NCBI GenBank assembly: GCA_025642075.2
Contig: JAODUO010000119.1
Location: 422,501 to 486,500, forward strand
Source of the DNA: Ridgeia piscesae
Lineage: Eukaryota > Annelida > Polychaeta > Sabellida > Siboglinidae
Direction: 5' to 3'
DNA length: 64,000 nt
Shown here: in pieces, positions 29,436 to 64,000 of the stretch
Numbering within the stretch: the first letter of the stretch is position 1
Layout: every line of letters starts with the position of its first letter
Translations under genes and position numbers: made by a program
Notes under the pieces: generated by a model
What the model was told of the DNA's origin: nothing
Seen by the model: only the letters and a program-made list of their open reading frames with translations
Database searches by the model: none

Positions 29436-32400
29436 CTTTCACTGAAACTGATTCAGATGACTAATGTATCTGAATTCTAAGTATAATTCCTTGTATGCAT
29501 CCATATATTTTGAATAAGTGATAGTAATGTGACTAATGAACTAGAGGTTGTATCACTAATTCTATTTATGTTGTTCTGTTTACTTTCCTAGTCATGTATT
29601 TAGGATGTGTGCAATATTTACATTATAATAATTATTTCTTATATTATGGTTATGACCAAAAATATTGTTCGGGGATACATACTACTACAAGTTTTAACTT
29701 CTTGTGTATTCCCTTCAAATAACATTATGTGTATAGCATGTTTGTATTGTCTTAAATTATAATGTCTACTGAATGTTGTTTGAATAAATCATATTGAATT
29801 GAATTGAAAAAAATATATATACATATATATGCCAACAATTTTAAGCGATTTCTTCTGATACGACCTTGACGATGACCTACCTGTTGCGACAGACTGGGAT
29901 GCACCGGAGTTGGCCTCGCAGCAGTATACTGTTCCGTTGCCTGTCGACACAAAGAATTTGTACTTGTTCACCGGGTGGAAGCGCATGCACATGATTGCAG
30001 GGGAACCACGCTTGTAATGTTTCACTGGCCTCAAGATGGCGCCTGTGTCCGGCGACATGATCTGAATCATGACACCTTCACAATGACTACTCCATTCCAG
30101 AATGAAAACTGGAAAATGCGGAGGAATTATATTAATAATAAGAACATTTATATAGCGTCATAAATATAGATAAAATCCATTTGAAAGCACTGTATGTAAA
30201 TATATATTTATATGTATATATGCAGAATATATATATATAAGTTACGATGTAAAATTAATAATATAATTTTTTTTAAGTAAATGACAATACATAAAATATG
30301 TATAAAAATAATAGTACTAAATGATAAATACATAAGGTACAGCTAAAGATGATTATTAAAAAAGGATATATTGATAATAAATGAGTGAAGCCATTGTGTA
30401 AATTTTTTATATAAACATGTACAAGATAATGAATAGGTAAAATAAAATAAATAAAACAGTAAATAACCCTATCAGGTGTCTACACTCTATACACAGCCCT
30501 GAATATATGAGTCTTTTAAAAGTCACAAGGCATTAACCACAAACAACTGACCACAGAAAATGGGCCAAGAGGCCGTGAAGTCCTTTGGACTGTGTTATGA
30601 TTTTAGTGAATCATAGCGGCTTTTCAACAAGGAGTGTCAATACAAAATTTGATATGACCAATTTTTTAGAAAAAATAAGCACACCATTAAAATGGATTTT
30701 AAGTGGCTCAGAAATAGATGCCTTCAGAAGGATTTGATCAAACACAAGATGTCCTTGTGGGACATTACAACAGGAGAAGCCTGTACAAAATCAGAAAAGC
30801 TTATTATCCAGTTAAGGTTAATATGCTAATATGCATTTACACTGCTCTTGCTATCTCTGGATACATGCTCTGTGGACAGCTAACTTGAACATGTGTAACT
30901 TAACATTTGCAATGTCATCAACAAATGTTACTACTATTAGTACACTGTAATAATATTCTTAGTTATGACAATTATTCAAATAAAAATAAGCTCATCTACG
31001 GCACTAACATTCAGGTTACCCCCAACACTGGACATTGGCAACTTTACAGTGTAGCATGGATATAATTTGTTGTTGACCACTAATAACCACTATCTTGCCA
31101 TCAGTAACAGATCAGTCAGTCACAGACAGGCCATGCAGAGTGCGCCAACAGTAGGAGTCAGACCACATTTGCATTTTCCATAGGCGACCATTATAATGTT
31201 TCCTTCATTTCCTACTAATCTTGAGCAGCTCTGTTATTGACAATTTCACAGCATATTTACCCTCCATAGACAGAAGTTCTGTGAAAAATTTGTGAACTTT
31301 TAGTACCTCAGGCTCCCGTAAACTTCTTTCAAACTTTACACCCCTCCATGTCTGCTTGAACCACCCATGGATTGCCCCTGATTACATCACCAAGCAAAAT
31401 GACAACTGTATTAATACGCAGAAATGCACCGACTGACAGCTGTCGTAATTTGACAGCTCTGATGCCACGCTGCACGAAAAGATCATTTCTAATCATTCTA
31501 CACTATATATGTGCTCACAGAAATTCAGACAACCTGCATAATGCTGCTTTTAAGGGGTACTCTTTGGTCGGGGAATGGCGGACGAGCACCTTATTGTGGT
31601 CTTACATCAGTAGACAGCTGGAAAGAGAGGCCATAGGGTTGGCAAATACACAAGCCCTGGAATACACAAGTCCGGCGAATACACAACTCATGTTAGGCAG
31701 GACTAGGCTAATGTAAATATTTAGCCTTTGTGGGAGGCTTACAGGTACTGTTAGAAATATCCAATAAAGACAAATTTCTTGTGTCCTACCTCTTTACCCA
31801 AAGATGTCTATGCAAAATTAGAGAAATGGTAAGTTCACAGTTTCTGGAAACAGTAGGCACACAGAAAATGTACCAATTTTTGAGCTCTTAAAGGCTCTGG
31901 GTTGCCTTTAGAATTATCCAATCAAATATCAATTTAGTGGCAGTGCCCTAATATATGCATATGCAAAATTAGAAACTAGAACCCAAAAAGTTCCTAAGAT
32001 ATAGGAATGGGAACGCCGCTAGTTCCCACTTATATGGGAGCTAACAGCGGACATCGTATGCAGAGAGATGCCATAAGTCCGTTGGACCTTCGTCCCAAAG
32101 GACTAAAACCTGCCTATCCAAACAACTTAATGGGTGGTTTTCTGTTCACTTTTTTAACAAAATTATATCATACATTATAAATTACATATAGTATACAGTA
32201 TATAGTGTATGTTTGAATATATATGTTGTATGGTTGATACAAATAAATGATTCTTCTTCTTCGTCTTAGCACCATTGATCTATTGGCAACTACAAAATGC
32301 AAAGTTTTGTGAAATAAAACAACCTTGTCTTTTCTTTCTCTCTGGCTGACTTCGATTGAGTTATGCGAGTAACTCGAATAACCCGTATACCAATCGAACA

Positions 32401-35400
32401 TCCAAGATCACTTGCTCACATGACCCTTCTTGACATAGATAAACAAGGTCAATCATCAAGGGGGCTACCCGAGGCAATCACGGTTTGGAGAGGATTCACT
32501 TGAGTAACTACGTCATTAGCAGTGACAGCCAATTGGGAATGTAGGCCCCTACTGCACAAAAAATTACTTAACCATTAAAATTACTTAAACATTTAAATAT
32601 GGATTAAAGTCACCACATTCTATGAATTATAATTTAAGACCAAGAAGATGAACATCACAATTTACACACTAAACAACTGACTACTTAATTTAATTTATTT
32701 ACATAACGGGTTTATGTCCGTGATCATGATCATCGCTGTTCAGTTGGATTGGTACTGCGTGCGCAGCGTAAACCGCATACCACATTAAGGCTACGCGAGT
32801 AACTCGAGTAGGCCAATCGAGGTCGACATCTGGTGTTACCAGGTATTTACGATGAAATAATGCGGTCAGCAAGTGAACCAAAGTCAAACTGATTCAGCAA
32901 ATGCCTGAAAACGTATGTAAGTAAGTAATTTATTTTCAGAATCGCATACATCAGACAAATAAACATAATCAGCAAATGTGACAATAAATGATATAGTACA
33001 CGATTCCCGGTTGACAACGGAGCCAATTAAGGCTATAGCCAGTAATATAATATGAGGATAATACAATATGATGAATGCTTCAAAAGAATAAACTGGACAC
33101 TGTCAACCCATGTGTGGGGCATGACATATCATTATTTATGATATATTTCATTATTTTTTATTTAATATTATTATTTAAAAAGATATGTATTATTATTAAT
33201 TAAATAATGTATTTATTTATCTAATTTATTTTATTATTTTACAGTATATCAATATATGTATATTACGTTGACTGTTTAGATTAACTTCCTTTGTGCATGT
33301 TCTTGTATTGTACAGCAGCATAGAATATTATTGTATAAATATGTAAATATGTATAAATCAATAAATATTAACATTTACCAGGGTAATGCAATTTCATTAC
33401 CCCTCCCCCTTGATGGCTGAGGGTGTGATTGTGGGTAACGCAATAGGCAAGGATGCAAGAGAACAAGGAGCAGATGTTTACATGCATGTGTCCACTCATG
33501 TCACCACACACGAGGAAGTTGCCGTCCTTGGAGTACTGTACAGCCGTAACGACATTTTTCCCCGTTTCTGGGAATGACACCACCTTGTGGACACTGATGT
33601 TACTGTACGTCCTATACCCGAGCGCTGCAACAACGCAGGACAACCACTGAGGAACAGGACACTTGTTTAGCAACATTAGGAATGGTTGATTTTAAAACGT
33701 AAAAAGTAAAGATAATTAAGTTTTTATACAGTGTATCCCGTCCTCAGGTCTAGTCAGTGGGCTTTACAGAGAGGTTTAATTGAACAGGACAGTTGATTGG
33801 GAACAGGACAATGGAAGAGATACAGGACAAGTCATATGGAACAGGTTTGTTAAGAACAGGACAGCAATGAGAAATGGGGGAGTTGGCTATAGGCGAAGAA
33901 CAGGACACTTCAAGTGATTGGCATGGTTGAAGAGAACTGTTGGCATGGATGATGAGAACTGTTGGCATGGATGATGAGAACTGTTGGCATGGATGAAGAC
34001 AACTGTTGGCATGGATGAAGAGGACTGTTGGCATGGATGAAGACAACTGTTGGCATGGATGAAGAGAACTGTTGGCATGGATGAAGACAACTGTTGGCAT
34101 GGATGAAGAGAACTGTTGGCATGGATGATGAGAACTGTTGGCATGGATGAAGACAACTGTTGGCATGGATGAAGACAACTGTTGGCATGGATGAAGACAA
34201 CTGTTGGCATGGATGAAGACAACTGTTGGCATGGATGAAGACAAATGTTGACATGGATGATGAGAACTGTTGGCATGGATGAAGACAACTGTTGGCATGG
34301 ATGAAGACAAATGTTGACATGGATGATGAGAACTGTTGGCATGGATGAAGACAACTGTTGGCATGGATGAAGAGAACTGTTGGCATGGATGATGAGAACT
34401 GTTGGCATGGATGAAGACAACTGTTGGCATGGATGAAGACAACTGTTGACATGGATGAAGACAACTGTTGGCATGGATGAAGATAACTGTTGGCAAGGAT
34501 GAAGAGAACTGTTGGCATGGATGATGAGAACTGTTGGCATGGATGAAGACAACTGTTGGCATGGATGAAGACAAATGTTGACATGGATGATGAGAACTGT
34601 TGGCATGGATGAAGACAACTGTTGGCATGGATGAAGACAACTGTTGGCATGGATGAATACAACTGTTGGCATGGATGAAGAGAACTGTTGGCATGGATGA
34701 TGAGAACTGTTGGCATGGATGAAGACAACTGTTGACATGGATGAAGACAACTGTTGGCATGGATGAAGACAAATGTTGACATGGATGATGAGAACTGTTG
34801 GCATGGATGAAGACAACTGTTGGCATGGATGAAGACAAATGTTGACATGGATGATGAGAACTGTTGGCATGGATGAAGACAACTGTTGGCATGGATGAAG
34901 AGAACTGTTGGCATGGATGAAGACAACTGTTGCATGGATGATGAGAACTGTTGGCATGGATGAAGACAACTGTTGGCATGGATGAAGAGAACTGTTGGCA
35001 TGGATGAAGAGAACTGTTGGCATGGATGAAGACAACTGTTGGCATGGATGAAGACAACTGTTGGCATGGATGAGAACTGTTGGCATGGTGAGAAACTGTT
35101 GGCATGGATGAAGAAACTGTTGGCATGGATGAAGACAACTGTTGGCATGGATGAGACAACTGTTGGCATGGATGAAGAGCAACTGTTGGCATGGATGAAG
35201 ACAACTGTTGGCATGGATGAAGAACTGTTGGCATGGATGAAGAAACTGTTGGCATGGATGAAGACAACTGTTGGCATGGATGAAGAGAACTGTTGGCATG
35301 GATGAAGACAACTGTTGGCATGGATGAAGAAACTGTTGGCATGGATGAAGACAACTGTTGGCATGGATGAAGAGAACTGTTGGCATGGATGAAGACAACT

Positions 35401-35876
35401 GTTGGCATGGATGAATACAACTGTTGGCATGGATGAAGACAACTGTTGGCATGGATGAAGAGAACTGTTGGCATGGATGAGAATGTTGCAGGATGAACAA
35501 CTGTTGGCATGGATGAAGACAACTGTTGGCATGGATGAGGCATGGATGAAACAATGTTGGCAAGGATGGAATTGCATGGATAAAACTGTTGGCATGGATG
35601 AAGACAACTGTTGGCATGGATGAAGAGAACTGTTGCCATGGATGAAGAGAACTGTTGGCATGGATGAAGACAACTGTTGGCATGGTTGAAGACAACTGTT
35701 GGCATGGTTGAAGAGAACTGTTGGCAAGGATGAAGACAACTGTTGGCATGGTTGAAAAGAACTGTTGGCATGGATGAAGAGAAATGGTGCCCTTTGATGC
35801 CCCTATGTTATATCTGGCTCTACTCACAGCTGGTGTCAGAGACGTCTTTTTCGTGATGCGCGCTCATCGTACTCAT
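19679..35876 (-). CDS. WD40-repeat protein, 3' end not found
   Basis: Seven minus-strand exons (35876-35828, 33624-33482, 30061-29881, 28407-28301, 26837-26694, 23274-23194, 19888-19679) join in matching phases to 305 residues without a stop. Blade motifs seen: VQYSKDGNFLVCGDMSGHMH, MRFHPVNKYKFFVSTGNGTV, LDISCSGQHVITVGKDLNVR, CHPEYDHIFITGGWDNNLK-MWD, GDSIDIRGSYVVSGSW followed by LQLWDF, and FANDQTVLAGGSGTKS. These fit a single beta-propeller of about seven blades; the last exon ends with a good donor (GATGAG|gtgagt), so at least one terminal exon, roughly 30-50 residues by the propeller's needs, is missing. I compared it with CFAP52 and it does not match. Its role is unknown; WD40 propellers are usually binding platforms. 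Start: ATG at 35876, in frame after a likely acceptor. Confidence 0.88.
19889..23061 (-). repeat. 35-bp minisatellite carrying a splice acceptor, about 90 copies
   Basis: On the minus strand each unit reads gttatgttccctcag then about 19 bases like GGTAACTACATTGTGTCTG. This is the acceptor of exon 7 (19888) and its first bases, GGCAGCTACGTTGTGTCGG. The unit nearest the exon differs from the exon by one base in 19. Units at 19.9-20.7 kb are almost uniform. Units at 21.5-23.0 kb are much more varied. Confidence 0.95.
23194..23274 (-). CDS. WD40 gene exon 6, an 81-nt exon between two large arrays
   Basis: Acceptor gggtgtag, donor AGG|gtgagt. Encodes 27 residues (209-235), MWDSRTEEGVVGVIPG and onward to GDSIDIR. 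It lies between a 40-bp minisatellite upstream (23281-26190) and a 35-bp minisatellite downstream (19889-23061). Its first 12 bases and acceptor are echoed in the 40-bp unit. Confidence 0.88.
23281..26190 (-). repeat. 40-bp minisatellite carrying a splice acceptor, about 72 copies
   Basis: The plus-strand unit is accttcgccaacaccacaag then atggagcattagtatcccac. On the minus strand a common form reads gtgaag|ATGTGGGATACT, close to the exon 6 junction gtgtag|ATGTGGGATTCA. The intron side also matches (gctccatctt against gctccatctt). Many units read AAGGTGTGGGATACT, which translates as KVWDT, an echo of the WD40 motif KMWDS at this junction. Confidence 0.93.
26694..26837 (-). CDS. WD40 gene exon 5
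   Basis: Acceptor tttgcag, donor AAG|gtgacc. Encodes residues 161-208, ending HPEYDHIFITGGWDNNLK. The WD of this blade is completed by the next exon (K-MWDSR). Confidence 0.9.
28301..28407 (-). CDS. WD40 gene exon 4
   Basis: Acceptor gtttcag, donor ACG|gtaagg. Encodes residues 125-160: ETDNVTHCLDISCSGQHVIT followed by VGKDLNVRMYDSHTMT, a full blade with a YDS variant of the WD dipeptide. Confidence 0.9.
29881..30061 (-). CDS. WD40 gene exon 3
   Basis: Acceptor gattcag, donor ACAG|gtaggt. Encodes residues 65-124: IMSPDTGAILRPVKHYKRGS, then MRFHPVNKYKFFVSTGNGTV and CCEANSG, a full WD40 blade. Confidence 0.9.
30062..33481. other. WD40 gene intron 2, no recognised gene
   Basis: AT-rich, with scattered TA runs. 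A short motif, gcgagtaactcga-ta with ccaatcga, occurs at 32363-32400 and again at 32796-32830, perhaps fragments of one dispersed repeat. Confidence 0.4.
33482..33624 (-). CDS. WD40 gene exon 2
   Basis: Acceptor gttgcag, donor CAT|gtaaac. Encodes residues 17-64 with YRTYSNISVHKVVSF and the blade motif VQYSKDGNFLVCGDMSGHMH. Confidence 0.88.
33726..33765 (-). mobile_element. SINE tail fragment
   Basis: On the minus strand ctgaggacgggatacactgt then ataaaaa, like the tails at 52905 and 19010. A similar tail piece is on the minus strand near 17595-17630 (tctgaggattggatacg). Confidence 0.4.
33925..35790 (-). repeat. 22-bp minisatellite, about 85 copies
   Basis: Plus-strand unit tggcatggatgaagacaact plus gt, in intron 1 of the WD40 gene. 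It ends about 38 bp from the exon 1 donor. Between about 35080 and 35600 many units have small indels. The unit has no stop on the minus strand in any frame, which creates three overlapping artificial frames of 600 or more codons. I see no clear match to either flanking exon. Confidence 0.95.
35828..35876 (-). CDS. WD40 gene, first coding exon
   Basis: Encodes MSTMSAHHEKDVSDTS plus one base, with donor AGCT|gtgagt. Upstream on the minus strand is gtggttcag followed by an exon-like stretch with a four-codon upstream frame, so a 5' untranslated exon further upstream is likely. The start is less certain than the later exons because there is no conserved motif here. Confidence 0.65.
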
Positions 35877-35928
35877 CTTGACTTGGCAGGACTATTCCCT
35901 CATTCTCCCTGAACCACAAACACAGCAA

Positions 35929-37225
35929 CACATCTGAGCATCACAAACACAGCGGCACATCTGAGCATCATAAACACAGCGGCACATCTGAGCATCACAA
36001 ACTCAGCGGCACATCAGAGCATCATAAAACACAGCGGCACATCTGAGCATCATAAAACACAGTGGCACATCTGAGCATCATAAAACACAGCGGCACATCT
36101 GAGCATCATAAACACAGCGGCACATCTGAGCATCACAAACACAGTGGCACATTTGAGCATCATAAACACAGCGGCACATCTGAGCATCACAAACACAGCG
36201 GCACATCTGTGCATCATAAACACAGCGGCACATCTGAGCATCACAAACACAGCGGCACATCTGAGCATCACAAACACAGTGGCACATTTGAGCATCATAA
36301 AACACAGTGGCACATCTGAGCATCATAAAACACAGTGGCACATCTGAGCATCATAAAACACAGTGGCACATCTGAGCATCATAAAACACAGTGGCACATC
36401 TGAGCATCATAAAACACAGTGGCACATCTGAGCATCATAAAACACAGTGGCACATCTGAGCATCATAAAACACAGCGGCACATCTGAGCACCATAAACAC
36501 AGCGGCACATCTGAGCATCATAAAACACAGCGGCACATCTGAGCATCATAAAACACAGTGGCACATCTGAGCATCATAAAACACAGTGGCACATCTGAGC
36601 ATCATAAAACACAGTGGCACATCTGAGCATCATAAAACACAGTGGCACATCTGAGCATCATAAAACACAGCGGCACATCTGAGCATCATAAAACACAGTG
36701 GCACATCTGAGCATCATAAAACACAGTGGCACATCTGAGCATCATAAAACACAGCGGCACATCTGAGCATCATAAAACACAGTGGCACATCTGAGCATCA
36801 TAAAACACAGTGGCACATCTGAGCATCATAAAACACAGTGGCACATCTGAGCATCATAAAACACAGCGGCACATCTGAGCATCACAAACACAACGGCACA
36901 TCTGAGCATCATAAACACAGCGGCACATCTGAGCATCACAAACACAGCGGCACATCTGAGCATCACAAACACAGCAGCACATCTGAGCATCATAAAACAC
37001 AGCGGCACATCTGAGCATCATAAAACACAGCGGCACATCTGAGCATCATAAAACACAGTGGCACATCTGAGCATCATAAAACACAGCGGCACATCAGAGC
37101 ATCATAAAACACAGTGGCACATCTGAGCATCATAAACACAGCAGCACATCTGAGCATCATAAACACAGCAGCACATCTGAGCATCACAAACACAGTGGCA
37201 CATCTGAGCATCATAAAACAGCAGT
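35929..37225 (-). repeat. 27/28-bp minisatellite next to an acceptor, about 46 copies
   Basis: Plus-strand unit cacagtggcacatctgagca then tcataaaa, or tcacaaa in the shorter form. It lies upstream of the WD40 gene's first coding exon. On the minus strand the short form contains gctgtgtttgtgatgctcag, close to gctgtgtttgtggttcag, the likely acceptor at about 35913. Confidence 0.92.
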
Positions 37226-37229
37226 ATAC

Positions 37230-38812
37230 ATTAACATTACAAACACAGCAGCACAACTGAGCATTACAATTACAGCACTAAACTCAGCATCATAAAACTG
37301 CAGAAAACTTGAGCAACACAAAACACAGTACCAAACCTGAGCATCACAGACACAAGACTGACCACAGCACACCTGAATAGCACCCTCGGCAAATTACACA
37401 CCATAACACGACGCAGTAATTAGTGCATTGCAAAACTTGTAATAATGAGTCCATAAATACTTAATGCAAGGACTGTATTGATCTTTGAGTTGTCCAAACT
37501 GAAACACGATATTGATTACAGTTTATTTCAGCCCAGAGTTGTGTCATCAACTATGTCTTTGATACTCTGAGTAATTTGTATTATGAATTTCAAATATGTC
37601 ATTGGTAATATATTTATATAATAAAATATTAAATTCAACCTGCTCATGACAGATTTGACACTAAAATACTAATTTGTTCTACTTCAGCTTGCTATATTAC
37701 ACACAATAGTCTATATGTGGTCACCTGAAGAAGAATACTGTTTTATTAGACCAGTATTTCAAACAATGCATACACATATCCATGTCAAATAAATCAGAAC
37801 CAATACAAATATCACAGCAAACAATAAGTAATAATAACTAACAATACAATGTACGGTCAGGAGACTCCTCTAAGACCATGCTAGTCGTTATCAAGGAGCC
37901 ACCTTTCAGGAAATTTCATGTACAAAATTATCTAAAACAAATTCTTCCAGATTAGATCGAGAGAGGGGGCCGTATTTATGTAACGTTTTCTGCAAAAATG
38001 GTCTAAGACACCAACACGTAAAAGTTATATTCAATAGTTTATGACTTTATAGAGTGTGTGTAACACTTTTTGAACTGATGAACATTCCCAGGCTACAAGT
38101 ATAACTTTTTATTTTTAAATAATATATGTACTAATTATTTGTGATTTTTAATTTGTTTACCACTTATAGTTATTTGATCATGCACGCGTTTAATATTGTA
38201 GAAAAAGTATTTTTATTTTGTGGGCGTTTCCTGTCAAAATAACAACAAAACATGCCAATGCAATGCATTTTTAATAATCATGTATATTAACCAATTTTGA
38301 CACTTTTTATAGGAAGACAATTGCACGTTACCCGAAATTTAAATTGTTCTTTAGGTGAGTAAAATGTATTTACGTTAGTGGCAAAGAAACAGAAAATACA
38401 AACTTGCGTTTGTGATAGCACAGGTTGGGCGATAATAGCTGGTGCATGGAAATGCGAGGCAGTTTCGAAATATTTTTTGAGAATGTATCGGTGGTTTTTA
38501 TTGGCTCCTTCAGGTGGAGCATGCGTATTGGCAAGGCGCTACTTCTGCATATCCGGGGTTGAACATGTTTGTTGGTGCATATTTACTAGGCTACGTTTCA
38601 CCCTAACTGAAGCAAAGTCACAATATCGTAATATTGTGATGTTGGTCAGAGGAAATTCAATGTGTTTCTCGTTCTGGTGCAAGCTAAGTGCTCTGAATTA
38701 GCGTCGTCCCCAGCCAACCTCTCTGCCCTTGAACTCGATGGAGCCCACTTTTCAAACTCGGTTTTGAAGAAGGGTTTATCTTCAGTCCAGGGTTCGTGTT
38801 ACCGCCAACAAA
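37230..38812. promoter_or_regulatory. Shared intergenic region between divergent genes
   Basis: The WD40 gene points left and Miro points right, so both promoters should lie in or near this interval. It has no tandem repeats. No TATA box or other element can be named with confidence. Confidence 0.4.
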
Positions 38813-61545
<22,733 letters not shown>

Positions 61546-62945
61546 CACAAGGGCCTGCTTTAACCGCCAGTTGGCGCCAAGTGAAGGCTGGCACAGTCCC
61601 GCAGAACCAGGGATTGTTGCCTCGACATGGACGGGAAGATGGGGTGGTTTGCCTGGCCACAAGATAATCTGTTTGTTACATCTTTACTAGTCAGTTGGTA
61701 GACACTTGTGTGGCTAATGTCGCTAGTGACAAGGCAAGTCGTTCACCTCCATTGCATTGCTGCGTGCGAATCGACTACAAAGCAATGTCACCATGACGAC
61801 ACATCAGATATTGATACAATTAACCTGTTTGTTTTCTATAAACAGCAGTGAGCGTTTGTTCAAATTACGATGATTACTGGTTCTGCAATACTGGTATCTT
61901 ATTTGTGCTCAAGAGATACAAGCTCGTTGCCATGACGATGTTTGTTTTCAAATATCTAAAAGCACGACAGAGACCATATGTGATTGACATAATATTGGCA
62001 CAATTTATTTAGCTAGGCACAGAGAAGGGACTTTCTGTCGTTTCTGTGTAAATAATGTGGTTTGCTTTGTGCTGTTGATAGAACAGTGTGTCCAAATATC
62101 CCGGTGTTGGAGAAACTCCAAAAAGCTTAGATTGGTCTGAAGACAGACATTGCTGACTTGACATTTGCGTGCAGAGGTCCAGTAGTTCACCATAAGTAAG
62201 CTGCCCGGCATTTCATACACAGGGGCAACGGCTCAAGCCATGACCAGCATAACAAGTGTGCGTGTTCTGGAAGTGAGGATGTTCCTACTACTAGCTTTTA
62301 CTTTAAGACGGCAGTGATGAAAAGCAGGAAGATGGGACAGACGTTTTATATGTTGTAATCTCTAAAAAGTAACAGATTATTTAAAAGTAAGCTAAATGAA
62401 TTTCAGTCGTGAAACTACAGGATAACAAAGTGATTTAGTTTTGTAACATAGCAGATTTGTTAACACACATGACTGGCAGATTCTTTGATGGATTGACATA
62501 TAATAGCAAATTTGTTTACTAGCTTGCTTAGGGCATTGTACAAGCAGGGAAAGCAGAACTCGAGTGGAGAATCACCAGCGTTGCACAAGCGTAAACAACT
62601 GCTTGCTGCGTTTCTCCTAAAATCACAACATTTTCACATTAAAAACAATGTACAAATATTGTGGTGGTTTTCATTGTACGTATGTTCATGCTAAGGAATT
62701 AACGCTGAGAGTAACAGTAACAGATGTACATGGTAGGTTTAGTTGTTAGTATGGGCTGCTAGAATAATTATCTAGTCCAATTTTGTGTATGGTAAATATG
62801 TTTCCATAACATATGAATGTGAGTGAGTGACATTTATTTCAACCAAACACATTTTACATCATACATACAATGCATATATCAAAGAATACAAATTGTTAAG
62901 TGAATTATTTATGTCGCATGCATCTGATTAATAGTTTATGCAGTC

Positions 62946-62951
62946 AATAAA
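62946..62951 (+). terminator. Possible polyadenylation signal downstream of Miro
   Basis: AATAAA about 1.4 kb after the Miro stop, the first clear hexamer I noticed there. Another lies near 63463. The choice is unsupported by transcripts. Confidence 0.2.
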
Positions 62952-63792
62952 CAGTCTGACTAGGTGCATTAATGCCTAGCCTGGCCAGAAGAAGACATAA
63001 GAAAATGTGATTACAGTTGACCATAATATTAGCTCTACGTTAAATTTATTTATTTGAATGGCCTAGCTGAAAGATGAGTGGCCGTCCAATATAAACTCGC
63101 CGAATAAGTCACGGGGAGGAAACAACGTGTCACGGAATTAGGCGATGTTGCTTTTACAGGTAATTTGTAGTGCCACCTGTTGGGAGTAAATGCAAACCAC
63201 TAGTTCTCAATCAACCCGGTAGAAGGGGCGAGATCGTCTTTCAGGCCCTTGAGAAAGTCACGTAGGCCGCATAGTGCGTGTAAGTGTATTTCCCGAATCA
63301 TGCCTTTCGAAATAGTTTCATTTGATCCAACTACGCAACAGGATATTCGTATGTTATTGTCAAAACGTTTGTATGTGTTTGCCGATTGTGTCATTATACG
63401 AGTGACAGGCGCTATGAATGGAATATCTCTTTTATCGCCCAGTCAAAGCGCCTGCAGATCCGTAATAAAATATACACATCGTCACCGGTGGCGATAATCA
63501 TCTGATAAGGCCTTAATATTAGCGAGTGGTAATGTCAACTGGAAATATTGTAAGTTGCAATAGTTGCAAGATCATTCATTACAGTTTAGTTAGACTGAGT
63601 CTGAATAGGCCAAATATATTATGTTAATTCCGATAATTGTGAAAAGAAAATTTTCAAATGGAATAGCGCGCCTGTACAATTTTTAAATTAATATTTATGA
63701 GCCCTTTTTTGCTTTAGCTTTTATTTTAGTGGCTTTCTATAGATAAAACATTACTGCAGTTGTCATTATAAAAATGATTGGCGATACCTTAT

Positions 63793-63885
63793 TTTCTTAA
63801 CTTTAACAACCTCTTACACCCACCAAACTTATATCGCTTATATATACACTACTAAACTTATATCGCTTATATATACACCACTAAC
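63793..63885 (+). repeat. Two-copy direct repeat near the window end
   Basis: aaacttatatcgcttatata then tacac-acta occurs twice in tandem. Confidence 0.8.
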
Positions 63886-64000
63886 ACCAGACAAGTACAT
63901 TGCTAAAACCTGAGTAGTGAGTACAAGTACGAGTACATCTTCTTAGGTACGAATACACTTTTTAAAATATTAAATAATACTGTACTTTAACATTATTTAT

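Larger units (their letters stand above)
61546..64000. other. Miro 3' untranslated and intergenic sequence
   Basis: No further coding exon seen. The frame at 63249-63497 is short and carries no motif I know. Confidence 0.5.

Noticed and set aside
33750..35827. Open frames of 609-673 codons on the minus strand
   Set aside because: They exist only because the 22-bp repeat has no stop in any frame. Three overlapping frames of similar length and no start or exon context rule out a gene.
19679..35876. Assignment of the WD40 gene to CFAP52
   Set aside because: The blade sequences do not match CFAP52 motifs. Only the general WD40 family is supported.

Overview
The window is animal nuclear DNA, from an invertebrate and most likely a lophotrochozoan such as a mollusc. 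The evidence is interrupted genes with GT-AG introns, tRNA-derived SINEs, a truncated jockey/CR1-type LINE, a Penelope-like element remnant, and very many minisatellites and microsatellites. The taxon is an inference from this repeat content. There is no bacterial-style gene organisation, so nearly all long open frames are repeat artefacts.

Two genes can be reconstructed exon by exon. A WD40-repeat protein lies on the minus strand between 35876 and 19679. Seven coding exons give 305 residues in frame, and its 3' end was not found. On the plus strand from 38813 to 61545 is a complete mitochondrial Rho GTPase (Miro, RHOT family), with 20 coding exons joining in frame to 616 residues. It has an N-terminal GTPase, two EF hands, a second GTPase and a C-terminal tail anchor. 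The two genes are head to head, about 2.9 kb apart between start codons.

Layout: 1-19.6 kb holds no gene I can establish. It contains microsatellites (including 124 perfect GACA units and 56 perfect GGAC units), an inverted pair of MITE-like repeats, a Penelope-like fragment, SINE copies and one possible zinc-finger exon. From 19.7 to 35.9 kb is the WD40 gene, with three large minisatellites in its introns and a fourth just upstream of its first coding exon. From 38.8 to 61.5 kb is Miro, with at least four more arrays, two SINE-like copies and an antisense LINE fragment in its introns. From 61.5 kb to the end is 3' untranslated or intergenic sequence.

The most unusual signal is that several minisatellite units are copies of the splice junction beside them. 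Two arrays in the WD40 gene repeat an acceptor plus the first bases of the exon. Two arrays in Miro repeat a donor plus the last bases of the exon. A fifth, upstream of the first WD40 coding exon, resembles the adjoining acceptor. The clearest is in Miro: a 53-bp unit made of the last 50 bases of exon 17 plus its donor is repeated 34 more times in the intron. Hundreds of near-perfect splice-site copies thus sit beside the real ones in two genes. I know of no described system of this kind, and any function is unproven.
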